NCBI GenBank assembly: GCA_051859045.1
Contig: JBHYGK010000029.1
Location: 1 to 27,451 of the forward strand
Direction: 5' to 3'
From: JBHYGK01 sp051859045
GTDB taxonomy: Bacteria > Pseudomonadota > Gammaproteobacteria > Xanthomonadales > Xanthomonadaceae
DNA length: 27,451 nucleotides
In this document: positions 8,182 through 16,800 of the stretch, in pieces
Numbering within the stretch: position 1 is the first letter of the stretch
Layout: each line of letters starts with the position of its first letter
Notes under the pieces: generated by a model
Seen by the model: the letters and a program-made list of their open reading frames with translations, nothing else
What the model was told of the DNA's origin: nothing
Database searches by the model: none
Translations under genes and position numbers: made by a program

Positions 8182-10727
8182 GCGGCCGGCGCGCGCCGCG
8201 CGCGGCGGCGGCGGAAGCGGCGGCGTCGCACGCCGCGCCGCTCGAGGCCTGGTTCGCGGCGCGCGGCTGGACGCCGGCGCCCTTCCAGCGCGAGGTCTGG
8301 GCCCTGCAGGCCGCCGGCCGCAGCGGCCTGCTGCATGCGCCCACCGGCAGCGGCAAGACTCTCGCGGCCTGGGGCGGCGCGCTGCTCGGCGGGCTGGCCG
8401 AGCGCGAGGCCGCCGGCGGCGCGCCGCGTCCGCGCCTGCGCGCGCTGTGGATCACCCCGCTCAAGGCGCTGGCCGCCGACAGCGCGATCGCGCTGCGCGA
8501 GAGCGCGGCGGCGGTCGGGCTGGACTGGACGATCGGCCTGCGCACCGGCGATGCCAGCGCGCGCGAGAAACGGCTGGCGAAGCAGGGCGCGGTGGACGCG
8601 CTGGTCACCACGCCCGAGAGCCTGGCCCAGATGCTCGCCGACCCCGAGGCGCAGGCGCGCCTGGCCGGCCTGCGCTGGGTGGTGGTGGACGAGTGGCACG
8701 AGCTGCTGGGCGGCAAGCGCGGCGTGCTGCTCGAACTCGGCCTGGCGCGGCTGCGCGCGCGCGCGCCGGCGCTGTCGCTGTGGGGGCTCAGCGCCACGCT
8801 GGGCAACCTCGCCCAGGCCCGCGACGTGCTGCTGCCGCACGCCTCCGCCGAGGAGGCGCCGCTGGTGCACGCCGGCGCGCCGCGGCCCACCGCCATCGAG
8901 ACCCTGCCGCTGCCCGGGGGCGGCCGCTACGCGTGGTCGGGCCACCTCGGCCTGGCCCTGCTGGCGCCGGTGCTCGCGCGCCTGTTCCAGGCCCGCACCA
9001 GCCTGCTGTTCGCCCACACCCGCGGCCAGGCCGAGCTGTGGCACCGCGCGCTGGCGGCGGTGTGGCCCGAGGACGCCGGCACCCTCGCCCTGCACCACGG
9101 CTCGCTCGACGCGCGGCTGCGCGGCGCGGTCGAGGACGGCCTGCGCGCCGGCGCGCTGCGCTGCGTGGTCGCCACCAGCAGCCTCGAGCTGGGCGTCGAC
9201 CTGCCCGCGGTGGAGCAGGTGCTGCAGCTGGGCGGGCCCAAGGGCCTGGGCCGGCTGCTGCAGCGCGCCGGCCGCGCCGAGCACCGCCCCGGCGGCGCGG
9301 GCCGCGTGCTCGGCGTGCCCGGCCACGCGCTGGAGCTGCTGGAGTACGCCGCGGCCCGCGAGGCGCTGGCGCGCGGCGCGATCGAGGCGCGCGAGCCGCT
9401 CGCCGGCTGCCTCGACGTCCTGGCGCAGCACGTGGTGACGCTGGCGCTGGGCGGCGGCGTCGCGCCCGATGCGCTGCTGGCCGAGGTCCGCGGCACGCAT
9501 GCCTTCCGCGGGCTGGCGGACGCCGACTGGGCGCGCGTGATGGCCTTCGTGGTGCACGGCGGCGAGGCGCTGCGCCACTACCCCGAGTTCCAGCGCGTGG
9601 TCCTCGGCGAGGACGGCCTGCTGCGCCTGCCCGACCGCCGCCAGGCCCTGCGCCACCGGCTCTCGATCGGCACCATCGTCGCCGATGGCCAGGTGGCGGT
9701 GCGCCTGGCCCGCGGCGGCGCGCTGGGCTCGGTGGACGAGGCCTTCATCGGCCGGCTCGCGCCCGGCGACCGCTTCCACTTCGCCGGGCGCACGCTGCAG
9801 CTGATCCGGCTCGAGGCGATGGTCGCGTGGACCCGGCTGGCGAAGGACGGCGCGGCGAGCGCCAGCGTGCCGCGCTACGCCGGCGGCCGGCTGCCGCTGG
9901 GCGGCGAGCTCGCCGCGGGCGTGCTCGACCTGTACGCGCGCGCCGACGACGCGCTGGCCGCGGACGGCGCGCCCGGCGCGCTGGCCGCGCTGGGCCCCGA
10001 GCTCGCCGCGCTGGCGCCGCTGCTGGCCCTGCAGCGCGGACTCTCGGCGCTGCCCCGCCCCGGGCGCCTGCTGGTGGAGCACCACGCCACCCGCGACGGC
10101 CGCCTGCTGTGCCTGTACCCCTTCGCCGGGCGCACGCTGCACGAGGGCCTCGCCGCGCTGCTGGCGCTGCGCTGGTCGCGGCTGGCGCCCAACACCCTCA
10201 CCTTCGCCGCCAACGACCACGGCCTGCTGGTGTGCGCCGCCGCCGCGGGCACGCCGGCGCCCGACGAGGCCACGCTGCGCGCGCTGCTCGCGCCCGACGG
10301 GCTCGAGGACGACCTGCGCGCCAGCCTCAACCTGGCCGAGCTCGGCCGCCGCCAGTTCCGCGAGATCGCGCGCGTCGCGGGGCTGCTGCCGCCCAGCCTG
10401 CCCGGCCGCGCGCCGCGCAGCCTGCGCGCGGTGCAGGCCTCCGCGGCGCTGCTCTACGACGTGCTGCGCCAGCACGACCCCGGGCACGTGCTGCTGGCGC
10501 AGGCCGAGCGCGAGGTGCTGGCCCGCCAGCTCGCCCTGCCCGGCCTGCGCGCGCTGCTCGCGCGCCTCGCCGGGCAGCCGCTGGAGGCCCACGCCCCGGC
10601 CTCGCTGACGCCGCTGGCCTTCGGGCTGTGGGCCGACCGGCTGCGCGAGACGCTGAGCAGCGAGGACTGGCAGGCCCGGATCACGCGCGCCGCGGCGCAG
10701 CTCGAGGCGCGGCATGCGCGGCGCTGA
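8178..10727 (+). CDS. Lhr-Core type DEXH-box DNA helicase, ligase-associated
   Basis: An 849-aa superfamily-2 helicase. Motif I APTGSGKT is at 54-61 (Lys60), the DEXH box reads DEWH at 171-174, motif III SATLGN starts at Ser205, and motif VI QRAGRAEHR starts at Gln362 with the arginine fingers. A long C-terminal region (about 420-849) corresponds to the winged-helix and Lhr-specific domains of the Lhr-Core. The family uses ATP to move 3'-5' on single-stranded DNA and unwinds DNA or RNA:DNA duplexes. The length agrees with a stand-alone Lhr-Core and not with the ~1500-aa Lhr that carries an extra C-terminal domain. The ATG overlaps the ligase stop by four bases and the 3' end overlaps the pdeM start by 14 bases, so the four proteins are probably made together. 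Confidence 0.94.
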   Translation: MSGRRAPRAAAAEAAASHAAPLEAWFAARGWTPAPFQREVWALQAAGRSGLLHAPTGSGKTLAAWGGALLGGLAEREAAGGAPRPRLRALWITPLKALAADSAIALRESAAAVGLDWTIGLRTGDASAREKRLAKQGAVDALVTTPESLAQMLADPEAQARLAGLRWVVVDEWHELLGGKRGVLLELGLARLRARAPALSLWGLSATLGNLAQARDVLLPHASAEEAPLVHAGAPRPTAIETLPLPGGGRYAWSGHLGLALLAPVLARLFQARTSLLFAHTRGQAELWHRALAAVWPEDAGTLALHHGSLDARLRGAVEDGLRAGALRCVVATSSLELGVDLPAVEQVLQLGGPKGLGRLLQRAGRAEHRPGGAGRVLGVPGHALELLEYAAAREALARGAIEAREPLAGCLDVLAQHVVTLALGGGVAPDALLAEVRGTHAFRGLADADWARVMAFVVHGGEALRHYPEFQRVVLGEDGLLRLPDRRQALRHRLSIGTIVADGQVAVRLARGGALGSVDEAFIGRLAPGDRFHFAGRTLQLIRLEAMVAWTRLAKDGAASASVPRYAGGRLPLGGELAAGVLDLYARADDALAADGAPGALAALGPELAALAPLLALQRGLSALPRPGRLLVEHHATRDGRLLCLYPFAGRTLHEGLAALLALRWSRLAPNTLTFAANDHGLLVCAAAAGTPAPDEATLRALLAPDGLEDDLRASLNLAELGRRQFREIARVAGLLPPSLPGRAPRSLRAVQASAALLYDVLRQHDPGHVLLAQAEREVLARQLALPGLRALLARLAGQPLEAHAPASLTPLAFGLWADRLRETLSSEDWQARITRAAAQLEARHARR

Positions 10728-11397
10728 CGGCCTCCCGGCGGCGGCCGCCGGGCTGGCGATCACGCTGGCCGGCGAGCCGCTGCGCCTGCTCGCCGGGCGC
10801 GCGCTGCACTGGCCCGGCGGCGACGCGCTGGTGATCGCCGACCTCCACCTCGGCAAGGGCGACGCCTTCCGCCGCGCCGGCCTCGCGGTGCCGCGCGGCG
10901 GCACCGCCGACGACCTCGCCCGGCTGGGCGCGCTGCTCGACGCCAGCGGCGCGCGCCGCCTGCTGGTGCTCGGCGACCTGGTGCACGGCGCGGTGCACCG
11001 CGACGCGGCCTGGCTGGCCGACTGGGCCGCGTGGCGGGACGCGCGGCCCGGGCTGCGGCTGCAGGCGATCGCCGGCAACCACGACCGCCGGCTCGACCCC
11101 GCGGCGCTGGGCATCGAGGCGCTGCCGGCGCGCGTGGACGAGGGGCCGTTCGTGTTCGTGCACGACGAGGACGACGCCGCCGGCGCCGCGGGCTACGTCC
11201 TCGCCGGCCACCTGCACCCGGTGGTGCGGCTGCCCGGCGTCGGCCGGCTGCCGGCGTTCGCGCTGGGGGCGCGCGCGGGCCTGCTGCCGGCGTTCTCGGC
11301 GTTCACCGGCGGCGTGGCGCTGGCGGCAGGCGGGCCGCGCGCGCTCTACGCCTGCGCGCCGGGCGCGGTGGTGGCGGTGCGGGCGGGGCGCGGCTGA
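10714..11397 (+). CDS. pdeM: PdeM, ligase-associated calcineurin-like phosphoesterase/endonuclease
   Basis: A 227-aa binuclear metallophosphoesterase. The metal-binding set is complete: DLHLGK at 43-48 (Asp43, His45), GDLVH at 87-91 (Asp88), GNHDR at 121-125 (Asn122, His123), His150 in VHDED, and GHLHP at 165-169 (His166, His168). PdeM homologues are Mn2+-dependent phosphodiesterases/DNA endonucleases encoded next to Lhr-Core, an ATP-dependent ligase and an MBL exonuclease; the physiological damage substrate is not known. It is the last gene of the operon, and its ATG lies inside the last codons of the helicase gene. It ends seven bases before the stop of the convergent GGDEF gene, with both stop codons inside one small palindrome. 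Confidence 0.94.
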   Translation: MRGADGLPAAAAGLAITLAGEPLRLLAGRALHWPGGDALVIADLHLGKGDAFRRAGLAVPRGGTADDLARLGALLDASGARRLLVLGDLVHGAVHRDAAWLADWAAWRDARPGLRLQAIAGNHDRRLDPAALGIEALPARVDEGPFVFVHDEDDAAGAAGYVLAGHLHPVVRLPGVGRLPAFALGARAGLLPAFSAFTGGVALAAGGPRALYACAPGAVVAVRAGRG

Positions 11398-11408
11398 GCC
11401 GCGCTCAG
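11394..11408. terminator. Palindrome holding both stop codons of convergent genes
   Basis: CTGAGC (11394-11399) and GCTCAG (11403-11408) form a perfect 6-bp stem with a 3-base loop. It contains the TGA of pdeM (11395-11397) and, on the other strand, the TGA of the GGDEF gene (11407-11405). It could act as a short two-way terminator, but no T-tract is present. Confidence 0.35.
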
Positions 11409-12508
11409 GCAGGCGGGTCGGCGACCTCGACGCGGTCGCGGCCCAGCGCCTTGGCGCGGTAGGTCGCCGCGTCCGCGCGGCCCAGCCAGTCCTTCGCCGC
11501 CTCGCCCTCGCCCAGCATCGCCACGCCGATCGACACCGTCACCGGCATCTCGGGCAGCGCCAGCGAGGCGCGGACCGCGTCGCAGAGCTTGTTCGCGAGC
11601 GCCTGCAGGGTCGCGGCATCGCCGCCGGGCGCGAGCAGCAGGAACTCCTCGCCGCCGAGCCGGAACACGCGGTCGGTCGGGCGGGTACGCCGGCGCAGCA
11701 GCTCGGCGAAGGCCACCAGCACCTGGTCGCCGACCTCGTGGCCGAGGCGGTCGTTGATCCGCTTGAAGTGGTCGAGGTCGAACACCGCGGCGCCCCAGGG
11801 CTCGCGGAGCCGGCTGCGCCGGGCCTCGACCACCTCGAGCTCGCGGGCCAGCGCGCGCCGGTTCGCCGCGCCCGTGAGCGGGTCGAGCAGCGCCTGGGCC
11901 TCCATCTGCCGGCGCTGCTGCGCATTGAGCGTCGCGAACACCAGCGCCAGCATGCACACCAGCAGGTAGCTGGCGAAGAAGCCGGCGAAGAACCCGCCGC
12001 CCGCGCCGAACACGCGGGGATCGGGGCCGAGCGCGCACAGCCCGAGCAGCGCGAACAGGTTCACCGCCGTCGCCAGGCGCCGCCCCACCAGCACGTAGTT
12101 GGCGATCGCGATCGGGTACATCCACAGCAGCACCTCGGGCCCGAAGCGCCAGGCCGTGGCGACCGCCATCGCCGTGTGGAAGCAGGTGACCACGAGGGCC
12201 GGCCGGCGCGCGTCGCGGCTGCGCCAGGCCCAGACGCACAGCAGCACCATGCCCAGCACGACCGCGCCGTTCATGGCGCCGCGCCAGGGCGCGTCGCCGA
12301 GCATCCGCCACACCGCGAACGGGGCCAGCGCGACCACGGTCGCCGTGGCGAACAGCAGCATCGCCGCGAACTGGAAGTCGCGCTGGATCCGGCGGCGCAG
12401 CCTGCGCCGGCTGGTGGCCAGCGCGGCACGCACGCCCGTGGCGCCGGCGCCCTCCCGCCGCGCCTCCGCCCCGCGCTCCGCCTCCGTCCCGCCCTCGCCT
12501 CGCTGCAT
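11405..12508 (-). CDS. Membrane diguanylate cyclase (6-TM sensor + GGDEF), copy 1
   Basis: A 367-aa protein: a basic cytoplasmic N-terminus, about six hydrophobic segments (roughly residues 45-200), a short linker, and a GGDEF domain (about 205-365). The active-site loop is GGEEF at 285-289, a functional variant of GGDEF. The metal-binding motif FDLDHFK precedes it. Arg276 and Asp279 sit exactly five residues before GGEEF, which is the RxxD product-inhibition I-site. It should convert two GTP into cyclic di-GMP and be feedback inhibited. The membrane part resembles no named sensor domain I can identify. The ATG at 12508 is preceded on the coding strand by GCGAGGGGC, a reasonable ribosome binding site. 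It is a close paralogue of the next upstream gene, most similar in the cyclase domain. Confidence 0.93.
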   Translation of the reverse strand: MQRGEGGTEAERGAEARREGAGATGVRAALATSRRRLRRRIQRDFQFAAMLLFATATVVALAPFAVWRMLGDAPWRGAMNGAVVLGMVLLCVWAWRSRDARRPALVVTCFHTAMAVATAWRFGPEVLLWMYPIAIANYVLVGRRLATAVNLFALLGLCALGPDPRVFGAGGGFFAGFFASYLLVCMLALVFATLNAQQRRQMEAQALLDPLTGAANRRALARELEVVEARRSRLREPWGAAVFDLDHFKRINDRLGHEVGDQVLVAFAELLRRRTRPTDRVFRLGGEEFLLLAPGGDAATLQALANKLCDAVRASLALPEMPVTVSIGVAMLGEGEAAKDWLGRADAATYRAKALGRDRVEVADPPA

Positions 12509-12531
12509 GCATGCCCCTCGCGCCTGCCCCG

Positions 12532-12560
12532 ACCCTGCGGTGCCGGCGCCGGCGCGTCAA
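12532..12560 (-). promoter_or_regulatory. Candidate sigma70 promoter of GGDEF copy 1
   Basis: On the minus strand TTGACG (12560-12555) and CAGGGT (12537-12532) are 17 bases apart. The -35 is good and the -10 weak (second A and last T kept). The implied leader before the ATG at 12508 is about 17-18 bases and includes the ribosome binding site. The paralogue has a similar arrangement. Confidence 0.4.
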
Positions 12561-12569
12561 TCGGGGACG

Positions 12570-12589
12570 CCCCGCGGGGACCGGGGTCC
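12570..12589. terminator. Overlapping GC inverted repeats after GGDEF copy 2
   Basis: Directly after the stop of copy 2 (12597-12595, minus) lie CCCCGCGGGG (12570-12579, perfect palindrome) and GGACC-GG-GGTCC (12578-12589). They can form alternative hairpins and could end transcription of copy 2 before the promoter of copy 1. No T-tract follows. Confidence 0.3.
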
Positions 12590-12594
12590 GGGAC

Positions 12595-13713
12595 TCAACC
12601 GGCCGGCGCGTCCGCGGCGGCGACGCGATCGCGGCCCTCCGCCTTCGCGCGGTAGGCCGCGGCGTCCGCGCGCGCCAGCCAGGCGCGCGGCGCCTCGCCC
12701 GCGCCCAGCATCGCCACGCCGACCGACACCGTCACCGCGACGCCCGGCAGCGGCAGCCCGGCCCGGACGGCATCGCAGAGCTTCCCGCCCAGCGCGGCCA
12801 GCGACGTGGCGTCGCCCCCGGGCACCAGCAGCAGGAACTCCTCGCCGCCCAGCCGGAACAGGCGGTCGGTGGGGCGCGTGCGCTGCTGGACGAGGCGGGT
12901 GAACGCCACCAGCACCTGGTCGCCGACGTCGTGCCCGAAGCGGTCGTTGACCGCCTTGAAGTGGTCGAGGTCGAGCACGAGGCAGCCCCAGGGCTCGCGC
13001 AGGCGCGCGTGCCGGGCCTGGACGAGGTCGAGCTCGCGCGCCAGGGCGCGGCGGTTGAAGGCCCCGGTCATCGGGTCGAGCAGGGTCTGGGCCTCGAGCT
13101 GGTCGCGCTGGTGCCGGGTCAGCGTGGCGAAGACCCAGGACAGCATGCACACCAGCAGGAAGCTCGCGATGAAGGCGCCGTACTGGCCGACGCTGGAGAA
13201 CAGGGCGGGATGCGGGCCCGGGCCCGCGAGGGCGAGCAGGGCCAGCAGGTTGACGACGGTGGCGCGGCCGCGGCCCGCCAGCACGAAGTTGCCGATGACG
13301 ATCGGCGGCATCCACATGAGCACGTCGTGGCCGAAGCGCCAGGCCATGAACACCGCGACGGTGGTGTGGAACACGGTGGCGGCGAGCGCGGGCCGGCGGG
13401 CGCTGGCGCTGCGCCACGCCCACGCCATCACCGTCGCCACGCCCGACATCACGAACAGGTTCAGCAGGCCTTGGGCGTGGTCGCCGTTGAGCAGGCGGAA
13501 CACCGCGAAGGGCGCCAGCGCGACCAGGGTGGCCCCGCCGAACAGCATCACCGCGCCGAGCTGGGCGTCATGCCGGACCCGGTGGCTGGCCCGGGCCAGC
13601 GCGAGGCGCCAGCCCGGCCTGGACGCGTCGGGCGCGGACAGGCCCCAGGCCTCGAGGCCCTCGCCGCCGCCGCGCCCGTCGTCATGGCCCTCGTCCCCGG
13701 CGCCGTCGCGCAT
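12595..13713 (-). CDS. Membrane diguanylate cyclase (6-TM sensor + GGDEF), copy 2
   Basis: A 372-aa paralogue of the neighbouring gene with the same layout: Gly/Asp-rich cytoplasmic N-terminus, about six membrane segments (roughly 55-205) and a C-terminal GGDEF domain. The catalytic loop is GGEEF at 289-293, the metal site is LDLDHFK, and the I-site Arg280/Asp283 is conserved at the expected spacing. Long blocks of the cyclase domain are the same in both copies (for example REPWG, GDQVLVAF, RTRPTDR and KLCDAVRA), pointing to tandem duplication. The first membrane helices and N-terminal tails differ much more, so the two may sense different signals. I chose the ATG at 13713, preceded by a GAGGGC ribosome-binding-like stretch, over a TTG at 13782 that would overlap the -35 of its own promoter. 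Confidence 0.92.
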   Translation of the reverse strand: MRDGAGDEGHDDGRGGGEGLEAWGLSAPDASRPGWRLALARASHRVRHDAQLGAVMLFGGATLVALAPFAVFRLLNGDHAQGLLNLFVMSGVATVMAWAWRSASARRPALAATVFHTTVAVFMAWRFGHDVLMWMPPIVIGNFVLAGRGRATVVNLLALLALAGPGPHPALFSSVGQYGAFIASFLLVCMLSWVFATLTRHQRDQLEAQTLLDPMTGAFNRRALARELDLVQARHARLREPWGCLVLDLDHFKAVNDRFGHDVGDQVLVAFTRLVQQRTRPTDRLFRLGGEEFLLLVPGGDATSLAALGGKLCDAVRAGLPLPGVAVTVSVGVAMLGAGEAPRAWLARADAAAYRAKAEGRDRVAAADAPAG

Positions 13714-13752
13714 GCCCTCGCCCCGCGGCCCACCCGAGGCCGCCGCCGGGCG

Positions 13753-13782
13753 ACAGTGGCCCCGGCCCCGGCGCCCGGTCAA
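13753..13782 (-). promoter_or_regulatory. Candidate sigma70 promoter of GGDEF copy 2
   Basis: On the minus strand TTGACC (13782-13777) and CACTGT (13758-13753) are separated by 18 bases. The expected start of transcription is near 13746, about 33 bases before the ATG at 13713. The 120-base gap to the ABC-peptidase gene holds nothing else that I can recognise. Confidence 0.45.
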
Positions 13783-13833
13783 GGGGCGGCCGGGAGCGCC
13801 ACGCGCGCCGGCGGGGCGCCGCGGCGGCGGGCC

Positions 13834-16800
13834 TCAGTCGCGGGCGAGCGTCACGTCGCGGCGGTTGTCGGCCGGCACCCGGTCGATCAGCACGTTGTCG
13901 GGGTCGATGCCGATCGCGTACGGGCGGCCGTCGACCTCGAGCTCCAGCGCCAGCGACGCGCCCGGCGCCAGCACCACGTGCCGGCGCTCGCGCAGCAGCT
14001 CGCGCTCGCTGCCGTCGCCGGTGCGGCCGTACACCACCACGTCCATCCAGTCGTCCACCGGCTCCGCGGTCTCGCGGCCCACGCCGTCGGCGCTGAACTT
14101 CGCCGCGTGCACGGTGGCGGTGACCACGTGGCGCTGGCCTTCGCCGCGGCGCGCGGTGGCCTCGACGACGCGGTTGTCGTAGAAGGTGATGCGTTCGAAC
14201 AGGTCCGTGATCACCTGCTGCTGGGTCTCGCCGGCCTCGGCGCGCAGGTAGGCCAGCAGCTCGCGGGTGGTGGTGAAGGGCGGCGACTGGTAGGCCTTGT
14301 CGGCGATGTAGCGCGCCAGCGCGCGGTTCAACGCCTCCTCGCCCATCTCCTCGCGCAGCCGGTAGAACACCAGCGAGCCCTTGCGGTAGTGGATGTAGGG
14401 CTGGTTCTCGACCCGGTACAGCGGCAGCTCCTCGCGCGACTCGCCGCCGCGGTCGCCCAGGTAACGATCGAGCTCGGCGCGCAGGAAGCGGCGCATGTGC
14501 TCGCGGCCGTACTCGCGCTCCATCACCATCAGCGCCGAGTACTGCGCCAGCGACTCCACCATCACCGTCGAGCCCTGCACGTCGGCCGAGATCACCTGGT
14601 GCGCCCACCACTGGTGCGCGATCTCGTGCGCGGTGACGTAGTAGACGTAGTCGATGTCCTCGGGGTCGCGCAGGTCGGCGATGAAGCCGATCGACTCGGA
14701 GTACGGGATGGTGTTGGGGAAGGCCTGGGCGAAGCTGGAATAGCCCGGGAACTCGATGATCCGCACCTGGCGGTGCTGGTAGGGGCTGAAGTTCGCCTCG
14801 TAGTAGGCCAGCGAGTCGCGCACCGACTCGATCATGCGCGCCACGTTCCAGTGGTGCGCCGGGTGGTGGTAGACCTCGATCGGCAGGCCGTTGTACTCGC
14901 CGCGGGTGACCTCCCAGCGCGCCGACAGGAAGGCGTAGAACGGCAGGATCTTGCGGTCCATCGCGTACTCGAAGCAGCGCCGGCCGTCGCGCTCGAACTC
15001 GCGCACCAGGTAGCCCGGGGCCAGGCCGATCTGGTCGGGCGCGGTGCAGAAGGTGGCCTCGAAGTCGATCCAGTGGCCGTCGTCGCTGATGTAGTGGTGC
15101 TCGCGGCCGACCGGGTCGTCGAGGTCGCGCATCCGCGGGGCGGGCTCGAGGCCCTGCTCGCGGCGCTCGTTGCGGTCCTGCACCGTGCGCTGCACCGAGT
15201 AGCCGAACGACGGCATCAGGAAGCTGTTGAAGAAGCTGCCGTTCTCGACCACCTGGGTCTGGCCGGTGGCATTGCCGAAGCCGCGGTCGTGCATGCGCAT
15301 GGTGTAGCGCAGCGTGCCGGTGGCGCCGGGCGCCAGCGGCTCGGCCAGGCGGTAGATGCGGTAGCCCAGCTCGGCGTCGTCGTGCGCCAGCGTCGCCTCG
15401 CCCAGGTCCAGCACCGGGTGCTCGGCCTCCGGGGTCAGCTGCACGTGGATCTCGGCCAGCGGCTCGGCGTGCGGATTGGTGTAGGCCACCTCGCCGCGGA
15501 TCTCGAGCCGGCGCTCGGCCGGATCCAGGTCGACCTCGATCGACTGCGCGGTGACCAGCGGCTGCGGGGTGTCGGCGTAGCGGGCGTAGTCGCGCTCGTA
15601 GCGCACCTGCAGCGCGATCTGCTCGTCCGCGCTGCGGTAGTCGTTGAGCACGTGGGTGTTCCAGTAGAGGAACGCGCCCACCCCGACCCAGGCCAGCGCG
15701 AACGCGGCCAGCATCGCACCCAGCGGGCCGCGCAGGCGCGCCCGCGCCAGCGCCATGCGCTCGCGCCGGGTGGTGGAGGTGCCGCGCACCCAGAACGCGG
15801 TGGCCAGCACCAGCGCCGCGGCCAGGAACAGGCCCCAGTAGGCGCGGAACCAGGCCCAGCCGATCCAGAAGTGGCCGTAGCCGTTGAGGTCGGAGTACGG
15901 CAGGCCCGGGCCGCCGGCGTAGGTGTAGAGGTTGTCGGAGAAGTCGAAGTAGGCCAGCAGCGGCATCAGCACCAGGCCGGCGATCAGCAGGCCGTAGCCG
16001 ATGAACTTGTTGTTCGCCAGCACCTGCAGCACCAGCGCCAGCCCGCCCACCAGCAGCGCCGGGACCGCCATCGCGCCCAGGCCCTTGAGGTACAGCAGCG
16101 GCTCCAGCGCGACCTCGCCCGACGCCAGCTGCAGGCCCATCGCCGCCAGCACGCCGAGGCCGAGGAAGGCCAGCACCACCGCCACCAGCGTGGTCAGCTT
16201 GGCCAGCAGCGGCAGGTGGTCGGGCACCGGCATCGCGTCGACGACGTCGGCCAGCTTGGCCTGGCGCTCGCGCCACACCAGCTCGCCGGCGTAGAACATC
16301 ACGATGACGTAGATCAGCCAGCCGTAGGCGCCCTCGAGCATCACCAGCATCTGCGAGGTGACCGGCCGCGAGGGCGTGCCGTACACCGCGCCCATGTCGG
16401 AGGCGGCGCCGAGGAAGTTGGTGAGGCCGAACAGCAGCATCACCAGGAAGGGCACGCTGGTGAACACCGCGCGCAGGTCGAAGCCCAGCAGGCGGCGGTA
16501 CTGGGCGAACGCCAGCGCCAGGCCGGTGGCCGGGGCCACGCGGCGCAGCGGCGCGCCGGCGCCCGCGCGGGGCGCGGGGCGCGCGGCGGCGGGGGTCGCC
16601 GCCGCCGCGCCGCGCCGCCACCAGGCCTTGCCGGTGCCGGCGCGGTCGGTGCGGAAGAAGCGGAACGCCGCGGCCGCCAGGCCCAGGCCCACCGCGATCC
16701 ACAGCGCGCGGTTGGCGATGATGTAGCCGGCCAGCTCGGGCAGGCGGGTGTTGCGGTCCTCCGCCGACCAGTAGCGCGTGGCCCGGCTCAGCGCGCGCAG

